Under the pieces are notes generated by a model. It ran no database searches. It saw nothing but the letters and a program-made list of their open reading frames with translations, and was not told the origin of the DNA. Position numbers and translations under genes: made by a program. Below, in pieces: positions 24,901-35,962 of a stretch of 64,000 nucleotides of DNA. The stretch lies in the NCBI GenBank assembly GCA_013076295.1, contig RQOL01000905.1, forward strand, positions 1 to 64,000. Direction: 5' to 3'. Within the stretch, counting starts at the first letter, position 1. Each line of letters opens with the position of its first letter. This stretch comes from Sanderia malayensis. Taxonomy: Eukaryota; Cnidaria; Scyphozoa; Semaeostomeae; Pelagiidae.

Positions 24901-25332
24901 GATGAGAAAATGATATTTAACTGCATATTTTATACGCACAATATTGATTAATATATTCAAAGTTATGTTCGTTTTGTTATAAAATTGACTTGAAATTTTT
25001 TCGATGTAGCATGTAGTTCTGGCTGATATGGACCACAAAAGAATGTTTCTGGCTGATATGGACCACAAAATAATGTGTAATTTGTAACAGTGTCTACAAT
25101 AAAGCCTTGCTCAAAATGTACAGTAAATAAGATATAAAAGCAAACTATTTTAGTAGCCTTAACAAGACATAACATATTTCAATAAATATTAAAAATAATA
25201 ATAGTGATAGTAATAATATTTGGTTTTCAATATCAGTAACCTGTTCTGAAATACGAAAGTTCTGCTTTTGAAATCTTTTGCAGTAAATTTTTTGAATAAC
25301 ATTTTTATACTGATATGTTTTGTTTATGAAAA
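24901..25332. other. Spacer between convergent HECT and integrase genes
   Basis: AT-rich, no gene. A 28-bp direct repeat (ttctggctgatatggaccac) occurs at 25016-25041 and 25046-25071. AATAAA-like signals are present for both convergent genes. Confidence 0.5.
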
Positions 25333-27081
25333 TTATGAATTATTTGCTTCTTCTCTTATACATTCTCTGACATTCAAATAAACGTCTATGCCATTGGAAT
25401 CACCAGCACCAGTGTCAATGAAATGTTGCAATCTCTGTAAAGTTATTTCAGATAAAACCAAGCTGGATTGTGGTATGTCTAATTCACTACTTTCGTTTAT
25501 TGGACCATTGAAGCGCTCAGAAGGTAATGGCCCTTCCCAGTCTATGCCATATGTTTCCACATCAGTATCTGCAAGAAAACCCGGTTGTTCAGGTTGGTAG
25601 TAGTGCTGACCTTCTATCCAAAGTTGAGATGGAGTTTTATTTGATTCAGTTCTGACTGGATGATTGTGGTATCCATACAGGAACATTGAAAAGTGCTTAT
25701 TTATTCTTGGCAAGTAAACACATTCAAGACTGAACAGGTCTTTTTCATCACTGACATCAAGGAAGCCTTGCTCTTCCATAAAATAAAACAAATAATAGTA
25801 CTGAAACAGACAACCATGAAAAAGGTCACGCCAAAATCTCTCTATTCTTTGATTATGACAACTTTTTCCGGAAATGTAACGGCTATCTGTAAAAGGGGGA
25901 ACGGGAAATCAGGGAACGGGGAACGGGGAATAGAGAAAAGGGGGAATATGACGTCACACGGTGTCGTATGACGTCATATTCCCCCTTTTTCAAATCTGTA
26001 AAAGGGGGAATCTGTAAAAGGGGGAATCTGTAAAAAGGGGAATCTGTAAAAGGGGGAATCTGTAAAAGGGGGAATCTGTAAAAGGGGGAATAGTTTGCAA
26101 TTAACTCAAAAATGACGCACTATTCATGTGGCATTATAATTTATTTGTACAGTGCTTTTGTCGTATATTAAGTTATACGCTCTTATCCCTTAAACTGGAA
26201 ATTCACTGAAACAATAACAAAACATGTGAACTCCGAATTTTCATCATTGTCATCATTAGAGCTTAAGCACGAACTTATATGAGGTGCATTTCTAAACGGC
26301 AACACAATAACACAATAATAGCAATAACAGCAAACAAATCTATATAAAAACAATATTGAAATGTCTCTTTCGTCATGGAGTGTGAAGCAAACAAGGCAAA
26401 CCTTCCAAAGGAAACCATATATACGGACAACCAGAGTGCTGACTTTTTCAATCCGAATGTTTTGACGCTGGTATCTTAGCATCTAAGTGACTTTTTCCTC
26501 ACGTTACTTGCTATTTCCTTTTCTAACTGAAGCGCATACTTTTGTAATTAGCGCCCTGTTGATTCACACATGCTACATTTTATCCTCAATCATCAATCTG
26601 CCGCTTGCCAAATTTCCAACGAAGTTTCACCCAGGTGAAGTTTCACCTCTCCTGAAGTAAAATAGCACTATACCGGTAGTGTGGCATAATTTCATATTTT
26701 TCTTATATATGAAATCTTTTTCTATGATGATAGCTCATTGCAGTAAAATTAAGAAAGAAAATTATGCCCTTTTTCATGTCCACCTTTGAGGAAAATGCCA
26801 ATATTCAAAATACAAAGGATCCTACGGGTGTTGAACAATACATCAAATGAGTATTGATGTGACTGGAACCAGCTATTTGACCCAGTGCGTTCTTTGATTT
26901 CATGTTTACTTTTAGAATTTCTAACTATAGAAACCATTACAAAGTGAGATGCATTTATTTCCAATACATAAGATAGACTTCTAGAATTGTTTTTGGTTAG
27001 TTGTTAGTTGTTCATCTTGTATGGTGGTTACATGTTTATGTTCACAAAACGTGCTCGCTCTGTTTGACAGCTGTGTTATTA

Positions 27082-28006
27082 GGGACCTTTAGATCGAGTA
27101 CGAAAACGAAAACGAAGACGAAATTTGATGGCGTGTGTCGTTCTGCGCGCGCCATAGAGATAGGATATAAGATAATCTAGAGTGCGAACGAGGCTCATCC
27201 TCCAGACGCCAAAAATCCTCCAATGGCGGCCATTTTTTTACCACTTGATACATCGAAACCCTGTGACTGCGCACAGGGACGCAAGATTTTCAAGGTGTTT
27301 GAGCACAGGGATACAAAAACTCACCCTCCAAGAGATATCTAGGCCTAACAATTCGTGCCATTGCAAATTGCATTAAAGTTTGTAAATTGTAATAATATTG
27401 TAAAAACAACCATGAACTTTCAGTATAATGAATATAACATAATGTTTTAAGGATTAGAATGTTTCTTTGAGGTTTTTAATTGAAAGTATCAATGCACTTT
27501 GACTTCAAAATGTGAAGTTCTAGCTGTGGGGTTTTGTCCGCCATTTTGCTGGAGGGTGGCTGGCTAGAAATTTTTGCTTCAGCCGCTACACAGAGGGAGT
27601 ATCGGCCGTTAGCACTCTAGATTATCTTATATCCTATCTCTATGGCGCGCGCTCCCTGGGAATCACCCGAAAAATTTCGTAGTCTTCGCACGGGAGACAA
27701 CAAAGTTTTTGGAAAATTTCGTACTCCAGACAACGAAGTTTAAAATTGAAAATAGTAAAGCGAAAAGAGAAAATTTTGTATGGAAAAGTAGGCACGTGCA
27801 TTTTTACATGCGAGAAGTGCTATTTGCCGAATTATTTCCTCATAAATCTTTTTCAAAACAAAGAGGACAGGCTTGGACTACCGTAGGAAATATTAGTTAG
27901 GCCATCTAAACAAACGAAACTTCCAGAACGAGTACGAAGTTCCTCGGTGCCCTGTGATCTCGAATTTCGTCTTCGTTTTCGTTTTCGTACTCGATCTAAA
28001 GGTCCC
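27082..28006. mobile_element. TA-flanked MITE (mariner-like) nested in the MULE-like element
   Basis: 925 bp with inverted ends GGGACCTTTAGATCGAGTAC at 27082 and its complement ending at 28006, TA on both sides (27080-27081, 28007-28008). The ends carry CGAAAACGAAAACGAAGACG-type short repeats. It is non-coding and contains a further element. Confidence 0.75.
27153..27644. mobile_element. Innermost MITE with 8-bp GCGCGCGC duplication
   Basis: 492 bp with inverted ends of at least 33 bp, beginning CATAGAGATAGGATATAAG. It is flanked by GCGCGCGC at 27145-27152 and 27645-27652. The duplicated sequence is itself palindromic, so the exact boundary is ambiguous. An 8-bp duplication suggests hAT-type. 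A related end-to-end remnant lies at 61886-61917. Confidence 0.7.
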
Positions 28007-29554
28007 TATTATCTTTCTGTCAGCTTTTATGTCTGACAGCCCCGGGGTTTGTTAGCCTGCTTGCAGTCTCTGAACAGTTCTAAGCCCTTCTGAACAATCT
28101 GCAATTTCAGAAAATTTTCTATTGTTTCGTGATTGTGGAACAACAATGATTAGCCAACTTTTCGACTAACTTTTGTTGCTGTTTCAGTGTATTTCCAGTT
28201 TAAGGGATAAGAACGTATAACTTAATATACGACAAAAGCACTGTACAAATAAATTATAATGCCACATGAAGAGTGCGTCATTTTTGAGTTAATTGCAAAC
28301 TATTCCCCCTTTTACAGATTCCCCTTTTTACAGATTCCCCCTTTTACAGATTCCCCTTTTTACAGATTCCCCCTTTTACAGATTCCCCCTTTTACAGATT
28401 TGAAAAAGGGGGAATATGACGTCATACGACACCGTGTGACGTCATATTCCCCCTTTTCTCTATTCCCCGTTCCCCGTTCCCTGATTCCCCGTTCCCCCTT
28501 TTACAGATAGCCGAAATGTAACTTCCTCTTCTTGGACCTCTTAGTGGGTGGCTGAACATAAAAGAAGCGACCTCTACATTTTCAACACCCTGATCCCCAC
28601 GAACCCGAGAAGGAAGCCCGAACTGCTCAACAGCATTTTGAAAAAGGCGTAACACTGTTGCAGCTTTATTATTTGTTGAACATTGGAGGTATGTGACATA
28701 ACGGGAGTAACCATCAATGCATCCATGCACCACAAAACGCCACCTAATCAATTTGTGGTTACCATCTAAGTGCCACAATGCCAGTGTTCCTGGTACTGAA
28801 TATTTCCTTCTTTGTATCGTGCTCAGCTGCATTGTTCTCAACAGCAAACCCGAGGGATCAACTCGCCACATTGATTCACGAACTCTGGACCATTGTACTT
28901 TTAAACCCTGTGCCAACAGAAACCCCTTCATTCTTCTGATTCCACAGTTAGGGAAATGCTGAAAAATATTACTAACTGAAGTATCAAGTTCAAAATCTGA
29001 TATTTCTGAATGTCTCACAACAAGGTTTCGAATACCATATGATTCGATTCTTCTTGATATTGTTTTTGCACTTACTGAAAACATTTCGGCAATTTTTGTC
29101 TTTTTGAAACCATATGTTAAATACAGTTTCAAAGTTTCTTTTGGAATATCCACTGATGCCCGTCCAGGTTTACCAGGTGAATGGTTGTTAACATGAATTG
29201 CTTCTGCTCCTGAATTCTCTAAAATGGTGTAGGCCCTGCGCATAAATTCAATGCTTCGGTCATCGATTGAAGCTGGCCATATTGCTTGGCTTTGAATGGA
29301 AAGTAAAAGGACTTGTTCCAATCTATATAGTGCATAGTCAATCTGATTTTCTTCCATCAAGGGAAAATGCTCCAAGCTTTGACAGATACGTCTTAAGTTT
29401 GTCAATATGTAATCTCGTACATTTGTTTCTGGACTCTGCCTTGGGAATGACATGATAAGAACGAAAGGCCTAAGCTATTGTACTTGTAAATATTATACAG
29501 ACGTAAATATTCTACCCACCCCGGAGCTCACCCACTAAAAGCAAGCTCCCTAAA

Positions 29555-29777
29555 AGAGTTCTTCCACTAAGTGAATTCACCCACTCAGAGCGTTCACCCA
29601 CTAAGTGAATTCACCCACTAAAATGCCTGTCAATCACTTCTTGTTTCTCCTCCCACTAAATGAACTCAATGCCACAAAACGCTTTTCGGTTCCACTAATC
29701 ATGCATTTCAATTCCACTAAGTGTGTTTCAATCCCATCAAACAAAGTCACCCAATTTGTCCACTACATGACTCCATA
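29555..29777 (-). repeat. Right 223-bp terminal inverted repeat
   Basis: Perfect inverted copy of 21787-22009, followed directly by the second CATATC target duplication (29778-29783). Confidence 0.95.
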
Positions 29778-32490
29778 CATATCGTTGTGTAATTAGTCGT
29801 TGAGTAGCTGGGATTCCAGGGTGAGACAGGTCATGAAGTTTGTCGAAAATTAGGCGTTGAAACGGCGAATGGACGTAGGGGCGAGGTGTGGCTGTTGAGA
29901 TGTCGCAGAGAATGGCGCCGGAAGATGAAGGTAATGGAAATTCTTGAAACTGCAGAGAGGACGTTTGCAATGATGGCAGATCTGGGTCAGATTGCTGACC
30001 TTGTGCAAGCAAGTTGAAATTGATGGATGCAATAGTTGAGGTTTGAACAGAGTTAAGTTCCATGCAAGAAAGGGCATCTGCGACGACATTTTCCTTGCCA
30101 CTAACGTGATGTATGTTGGCAGTAAATTGCAAAATATAATCAAGATGCCTTGTTTCGCGGGGAGAGTAACGATCAGGTGATGTTGATAAGGCATAGGTTA
30201 AAGGCTTGTGATCAGTCAGGATGTAGAATTCTCGACCTTCCAAGCAGTGCCGAAAGTGCTTGATTGTGAGATAGATGCCAAGTAACTCGCGACCAAAGGT
30301 ACTGTACTTGCTTTTTGCTGGTTGTAAGCGCTTGGAGAAAAATCTGTGAGGGTTCCAGTTATTGTCGATGCGTTGCCGTAGAACTCCACCGATGGCAACA
30401 GTTGAAGCATCAACCATTAAACAATATGAAGACGTCAGAGAAGGATGGAAAAGAAGTGTAGCATTGGTTAATGTGGACTTGATCTCACGAAATGCTGTAA
30501 GGGCTTCTTCAGACAACTGCAAAGTCTCCTTTGTTTTCTTTGGCGATAGTAAATCCGTCAGAGGCTGGATGATAGAGGCGCAATTTGGTATAAATCGCCG
30601 GTAAAAGTTGACAAGACGAAGGAATTCACGAAGCTTGCGAAGTGATGTGGGTGGAAGAAAGTCTGCAATAGCGTGGACTTTGGAACGCAGAGGAGAAATG
30701 CCACGTGGCGAAATGTTATGTCAGAGGAAATCCAATGACGAGGCACTGAAAACGCATTTAGCAGGGTTGAGAACGATGCCATATTCGGTGAGATGCACAA
30801 AGAGGGTGTCGATATGCTGAAAATGTTCATCCTCTGAGGAGCTGGCGATGAGGAGATCGTCGATATAAGCAAATACAAAGTCCAAGCCGCGGAGTACTTG
30901 GCGTATAAAACGTTGGAATGTCTGAGCGGCGGGAAAAAACTAACATCGGCCCCAGTATCCACCAAAAACGTGTACCAGTGTAGCGATCGGTGACATAAAA
31001 GAGACGGCTGGATGGAGAGAATCCAGGGGAACTTGTCGTCATTAGTCTCTGGCTTGAAAGTTTTCTGACTGTCGAGAGTGAGATGGTCGTTGTTGTTGTT
31101 GTTGTTGTTGAGCTAGCAAATTGACAGGAAAACTGCATTGGGAGTTGCATCTATTTGCACTGGCTCCAAAGTTGTAGTGGTACCAGCAAAATCCTCCTGA
31201 AGGGTCGTCGGGCGGCAGTTTGGAGATTGTGCGAAAGAGTTGTGGCGGAATGGCGATCGTGAACGAGACTGTTGACGTCTGTGAGAAGGAGGCTGAAGCT
31301 GGAAGTGCTCTGCAAGTGCTTGCATTTGCGAAGTGAGCTGGTTTATTTGCCCTCGAAGTTCTGCAATCTCACTTGACGACGAACTTTACAGCGTTTCTGC
31401 TGTTGGTTTTGATTGCAAGGCAGCAATGGCAGGTGTAGGCAAGGCAACTTCTAAAATCTTGTCTGCTAGTGCAGCCAATTCATCTAAGGGAACTTTGTTC
31501 CGCAGTGGAAGCCAGTATGAGCTGAGCGCTCATGGGCAGCCTTTGCAGGAAGAGCTGCTTAAAGATGGACTCTTCGAGAAGATTGTCCCCCAAAAGTTGT
31601 TGCATGCCTCTCAAAAACTGCGAAGGTTTGCGATCTCCGAGTTCTTCTGAGATTAGAAGATGGTGCAAACGCTTTTGTTCAGAAGCAGAGGTACGTTTAA
31701 TTAGCTCTGTCTTGAGATGCTCGTAAGGTCGTACAGTTGGTGGATCAATGAGTAAATCTCTAATTTCCTGGACAATTTTGGGCGGTAGTACTCCAACAAA
31801 ATGATCAAACTTGGTGGCTTGCACTGTAACTCCACGAGTTTTAAACTGGGACTCGATCTGTGCGAACCAAACCTTTGCATCGTTGGGCCAAAACGGTGGA
31901 AGTTTCAGACTATGATATGGAGCTATTGGAGTTAGAAGAGGCAAAGTACGAGCGGTAGAGGATGGGCCTGGAATGTTGTCCAAGGTTTAATATTTGCAAT
32001 TCTTCAAAATGTCCGTAAATAAAAGGCAAATAAATTGTTTACGAAATACAGCGTCGGATGTAGCTTGGAAATTCGAAGACAAAACCGGAACAAGTAAAAT
32101 CAGTAAAATAATTCTTGTAGTTGAAATATAATAAATATAGCAGCCTTTCGGGTCACGTCGTGGCCACCAATTTAGTAACAATGCGAATGATAAAGTTACC
32201 AAGCCGAATTGATTATTACGAATGGCAACTTTATCTTGTCCGACTAGAAGAACGATATATAACAAACCATTTCCCTGACTTTATTCTTGATTCGATTATT
32301 CTTGAACACAACAAACTAAACTAACTAACGACCATTCCATTTACAGGGTATTTATAATAAATTTAAAGGTTATGACGACTAAACAAATAAGTTTAGATAT
32401 TTCGAGAACAAAAAGATTAAAACATGATTACGAAGTTAAAAATAAAATGATACAATTGATTATGTGATGGACTAAAATTAGATTTCACAT
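29778..32490 (-). mobile_element. Gypsy-type retrotransposon, LTR-gag-protease-RT (5') part
   Basis: Minus strand, 5' to 3'. A putative LTR at about 32175-32490 has a TATAAATACC box and AATAAA. Next comes a primer-site-like TTGGTGGCCACGACGTG, then gag (31480-31983: PPFWPNDAKVWFAQIESQF), a protease start (VDTGADVSFFP near 30950), the RT core FAYIDDLLIA (near 30870), and RNase H/RT connection (29784-30522: DASTVAIGGVLRQ, LTDHKPLTYAL, HVSGKENVVADALS). It ends in the H2C2 finger (HDLSHPGIPATQRLI). The N-terminal half of the RT is missing: sequence jumps from DTGADVS straight to FPAAQTFQRFI, so an internal deletion removed much of PR/RT. Several frameshifts are present. This copy is defective. Confidence 0.88.
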
Positions 32491-34330
32491 AATGATACAA
32501 AATAGCCACGCTACATACTCAGTGTTATCCCCCCAGATGAATTGTGTAATCCTCCACAGTACTGATTTTATCTCTGAACTTTTCTGCACAGCCTTCACTG
32601 TACTGATGGTATCCCTCCTGCAAACATCATGTTATCTCTCCACAGTACTGATGCTATTCCTCCACTGTACTGCTCAGACATTACAGCAGGTAATGATGGA
32701 GGCCATTTTTTCACAAGAAGTATAAGAAAGAGATAACGTAGTTTTGTCAATGCGAACTCTTGCAACTCAATGCAAACATAAATAAAATAAAGAACTAAAA
32801 ATACCTCTTTGCATTTTATGACTAAAAGGTTAGAGGGAATTAACCTGTACAAACTAACAAACTGGGTAACTTCAAATTTTAACGTTTCATATGAAAGCCA
32901 ATATGAAAAGAACCCGAAAAGGATCAGAAATCCGAGATGGGGCACTTGAGGAGATATGAGCAGTCCAGGATATTACGATTCAAGGGGTAAAAAAAAGAAG
33001 TTAGCTGAATTCTCCCATACAACCAAAAAAATGGCACAAATATTGAGCTGCAAATACCATCTCATTGATGGAAAGCATCTCAAGTTGATTTCAGCCAAAG
33101 AACATGCTTGAAACTGAGCTTATATAATATGCAAGGTGTCTGAATTCCTGACATTACTTTACCCTCTGACTTTCAGAGAAATGTTTGTTTACCTAATTTC
33201 GGGTAAAAACTTTGATGTAAATGGTATTCCACTTGCAAGACCTCATTAAAACTGTCTTTCTGTAGCAATTTGCAACTTAGAAATCAACTGATAAAATAAA
33301 AGCTAATAATTGTTGAAGGGAGTGTCAGTTTCTCTGCCCCTGTTAAGAAAAACAAGCTGCACATCAGAATTAAGAAAGAGAAAAGGCCAAAAAACACCAC
33401 CGAGATATTGAAGGAAGAATGCCAAGCCTTTGGCACTATCATACCAAAGTCAATGAGTTTGGAGGAGGCCTTTCGGCACTCTATTACATCTTTGCCATTG
33501 TCCGTAGCTTCATTAGATGGAGACATGCACCAATCTGAAAAGCATTCCTTAAGAGACTACCCCATAGTCAGTGGTGTAACTAGAGGGGCAGGGGGTGCAA
33601 TACGGTTGCAGTCGTGTTGCAGTCTTGTTTACGACTCAGTTATTTTAGTATAGCCTCATTTTATTTTACCGTATGTCTTTTAACCTAATTAGAATATAAA
33701 TCATATTTACGTTGTGTGCTTCTCGTTTTAATTTAGTTTTCCTCTTTGTACTTAGGTGTTACATTCTATAGTTAATTATCGTCTGCTAAACGTCGCCATA
33801 ATTTCCTATTTGTAATATTTGCCAATTGGCATCTACCAAGTGTACCTTGACCTCTCGCATTCTGACGGTGCTGAATTGATGTTGGAGGCACACGTTAGAG
33901 TGGCGGTAGACTAGAGATTGGAGGTTGGAGATTGAATGTTTCGGAGAGGTACAGAAGGTGCTTGCGAGAGGCTTTGCTGTATCTCATGTTGATTTCAATT
34001 TTGGATTACAGTTGAAAAACTTGTGTGTGGTTATTTTGTGTTCTGTTCTGAAGTTCTTAGACCGTGATTACATTTGGTGATAGGAGCCGGATATCAACAG
34101 AAACTGAGAAATTTGGAACTCGCTGCCGATTTTGAAATGATCACTGTAAATACCGATTTTCACAGCTGTTTTGTACATACCTATTATACTGTTTTACTTA
34201 CTGATTTACGTCTAACATGATGGGCAAAGGCGCAAGGCCAAGAGCTTTGGCCACTGAAGAGCTTGTTACCATGCATAACAAGAATTTATTTTATCTAAAG
34301 CCGACAAAAGATCATCTAAAACAACATTTA
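32491..34330. other. Repeat-rich stretch without a recognised gene
   Basis: Includes an inverted-repeat arm at about 32810-33225 (partner near 53450-53880). A CAGTGGTGTAACTAGAGGGGC phrase at 33570-33591 looks like one end of a hAT-type MITE. Otherwise AT-rich, with no family-assignable ORF. Confidence 0.5.
32810..33225 (+). repeat. Arm of a widely spaced inverted repeat (partner 53450-53880)
   Basis: Shared blocks include GAGGAGATATGAGC, GATATTACGATTCAAGGGGT, GGCACAAATATTGAGC and GTGTCTGAATTCCTGA, in inverted orientation 20 kb away. The copies are diverged, with small indels. Confidence 0.8.
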
Positions 34331-34399
34331 TATTACTGCAAAAATAACAAGACGTGTTTTTGACCGCTGTGAATTATCGACTCGATTTTAGAATTAAAA

Positions 34400-35760
34400 A
34401 GACTCCTACAGCTGGAAATGGAATCATTACCATGCACAACGGGCGTGAGCCGCGCGAAGAAACAGCCAGAACCGTTGTTCAACCGAGCAAGTTCTTCGGC
34501 GAACTGGGAGAAGATGTTGAAAATGAAAAATGAGTTTTGGGAGGGTTGCAAAGGCAAACAACTGGTGACAGAGACGACAGAGAGACATCATGCCTGCATT
34601 CTTATGCGAACGTGCAGCAGTTTTACGATGAACTACCGGACAATGTAGACCTAGACGACCTGAAGACCGCTCTGATCCAGCAATTCATGCCAAAAGAAGC
34701 ACAAAGATTCTACTACGCTGATCTCTATGGTAGAAAGCAAGGGGAATCAGAAAGCGCAGCCGATTTCGGACGTGAGATTCAGCAGTTGGTCAGAAAAGCC
34801 CACTCTGAGATGCCTGATGAACACAAAGACACACTGATGCCAGAGCATTTCGTCAATGGATTATGCCCAGAATTAAAAAGTTCTGATCTCCGACCCAAAA
34901 TCGTTCATGAGAGCAGTGGAAGTTGCAAAGCGGGAAGAGATCAACGAGCAAGTGACGCATGGTACAGCTCCTTGGGTGAAGCCCGACCGATTCAAATGCG
35001 GAAGACAGCTATTGGCATCGACGACAACTGCAGTTGCAGCGATCTCCGGAGAGCAAATGGTGAGCGACCGATTAACCCGACTAGAAGGCGTTGTCGAGAA
35101 GCTAGCTATTTCGGTAGCCAGTTTACAAGTCCCGAGGCCCGAACAGGGGAAGCGAGAATCAAAGCCAAAACTTTTGTTGTAGCGATGGCCGCACTATCTG
35201 CAATTTCTGTCAACAAGTGGGCCATATCGAGTTGAGATGTGCCATCGGAGACACGGAGTACCACCGCAACAGCAAGAAGGAGATAATTCAAAAAACTAGA
35301 TGTCGCTCCTCACAAAGCTTTAATGGGGTGTGAGGCAGCAAAGAAAGACGACGAAGAAGAAGAAAATCCCCAAACATTTATCAACACTGTTGATGGAAGT
35401 GCATTTTTCAATGTGTAACCTTTTCTGGACGTGTAGCTGATTATCAAACCGATATTAAACTTATTCCAGTTCAGGCATTTCAATTATAAACTTTGATTTA
35501 TTTAGTTTAATTAATAAGTATTCTCGATCGCCGTTAGCCATTACGTATAACCGTGTCTCAGCCAAGACTCCTACGGGAGAGCATTTAGATATTGTAGGGA
35601 CTACTACCGTTGAATTAGATTTAGGAGAGAGTAAATGGTATGTAGAGTGCTATGTTGTAGGTAATTTTAAATTTTCTTTTCTGCTCGGTACTGATTTTCT
35701 TATCAAGACCAGCACCAGTATCGATCTGGGTAACATGAAAGCCAAGATAATGGTATAGTA
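34400..35760 (+). mobile_element. Gypsy-like gag and retropepsin fragment
   Basis: The plus-strand frame 34537-35235 resembles a gag: NVDLDDLKTALIQQFMPKEA, then YADLYGRKQGESESAADFGR. In a shifted frame a CCHC knuckle, CNFCQQVGHIELRC, appears near 35190-35235. At 35530-35760 a frame reads TTTVELDLGESKWYVECYVV and LLGTDFLIKTSTSIDLGN, which resembles a retropepsin-like domain's C-terminal half. No RT follows. Stops and frameshifts make it non-functional. It belongs to a different gypsy family from the copy at 20.9-32.5 kb. Confidence 0.7.
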
Positions 35761-35804
35761 TGTATAGTATCTATGTATAGTAGGTATAGTATGTATAGTA
35801 TTAA
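35754..35804. repeat. TATAGTATG-type microsatellite
   Basis: Short tandem array of tatagtatgtatagtat-like units (about 50 bp), directly after the retropepsin-like fragment. Confidence 0.75.
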
Positions 35805-35887
35805 AGATCACACAGATGACATAGTAGTTATGAAAAAGAGAATATTTGCAATATTGTACCAGATGACATCCACAGATGGGAATCCAA

Positions 35888-35962
35888 GTCATGTTCATTG
35901 TGGTGCCCACTACCTGCCATCCCTCAGAATTACCTTTGTGACGTCACCTTTATTTTCGTCCC
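35888..35962. repeat. Inverted repeat arm (partner 38690-38772)
   Basis: GTGCCCACTACCTGCCATCC and CTCAGAATTACCTTTGTGAC recur inverted at 38690-38772 with few changes. They may be the ends of a 2.9-kb element or two separate copies of a dispersed repeat. 35963-37741 contains no gene that I recognise. Confidence 0.65.

Larger units (their letters stand above)
25881..28512. mobile_element. Non-autonomous MULE-like element with ~320-bp inverted ends
   Basis: 2,632 bp starting GGCTATCTGTAAAAGGGGG, flanked by a 10-bp duplication GAAATGTAAC (25871-25880 and 28513-28522; 8 or 9 bp are also consistent because of edge identity). Inverted ends run about 25881-26207 and 28195-28512. They contain a tandem array of AATCTGTAAAAGGGGG (25985-26095) and paired TGACGTCA palindromes. 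No transposase is encoded. Duplication length and long repetitive ends suggest Mutator-like; hAT is possible if the duplication is 8 bp. Inside it is another element. Confidence 0.85.
25333..29453 (-). pseudogene. DDE integrase of the 8-kb transposon, split by a nested element
   Basis: The N-terminal part is 28523-29453 and the C-terminal part 25333-25880; 25881-28522 is the inserted element plus one target duplication. The two parts total 1,479 bases, exactly 493 codons, so the pre-insertion gene coded for 492 aa. Order: helical N-terminus; HTH ([36 protein letters not shown]); HHCC-free linker; rve-type core with first Asp in [10 protein letters not shown], second in RGDQGVEN, and Glu in HNQRIERFWRD on the other side of the insertion. 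The nested element therefore separates D-D from E. The same integrase type is widespread in cnidarian and fish genomes. Confidence 0.88.
21787..29777. mobile_element. 8-kb DNA transposon with HECT gene and DDE integrase (IS3EU/Ginger-like?)
   Basis: 7,991 bp bounded by perfect 223-bp inverted repeats (21787-22009 and 29555-29777), starting TATGGAGTCATG. It is flanked by a 6-bp target duplication, CATATC, at 21781-21786 and 29778-29783. Removing the element and one CATATC restores the gypsy reading frame. The terminal repeats contain clustered CACTTAGTGG/TTAGTGGG motifs, possible transposase-binding sites. Two genes point inwards: a spliced HECT-domain protein (+) and a retroviral-type integrase (-). 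From the integrase type and 6-bp duplication I guess the IS3EU or Ginger superfamily; that assignment is unconfirmed. The integrase is now disrupted, so this copy cannot move by itself. Confidence 0.92.

Noticed and set aside
25333..25791. Stand-alone 152-aa gene
   Set aside because: It is the C-terminal part of the integrase cut off by the nested element; upstream codons to 25880 are in the same frame.
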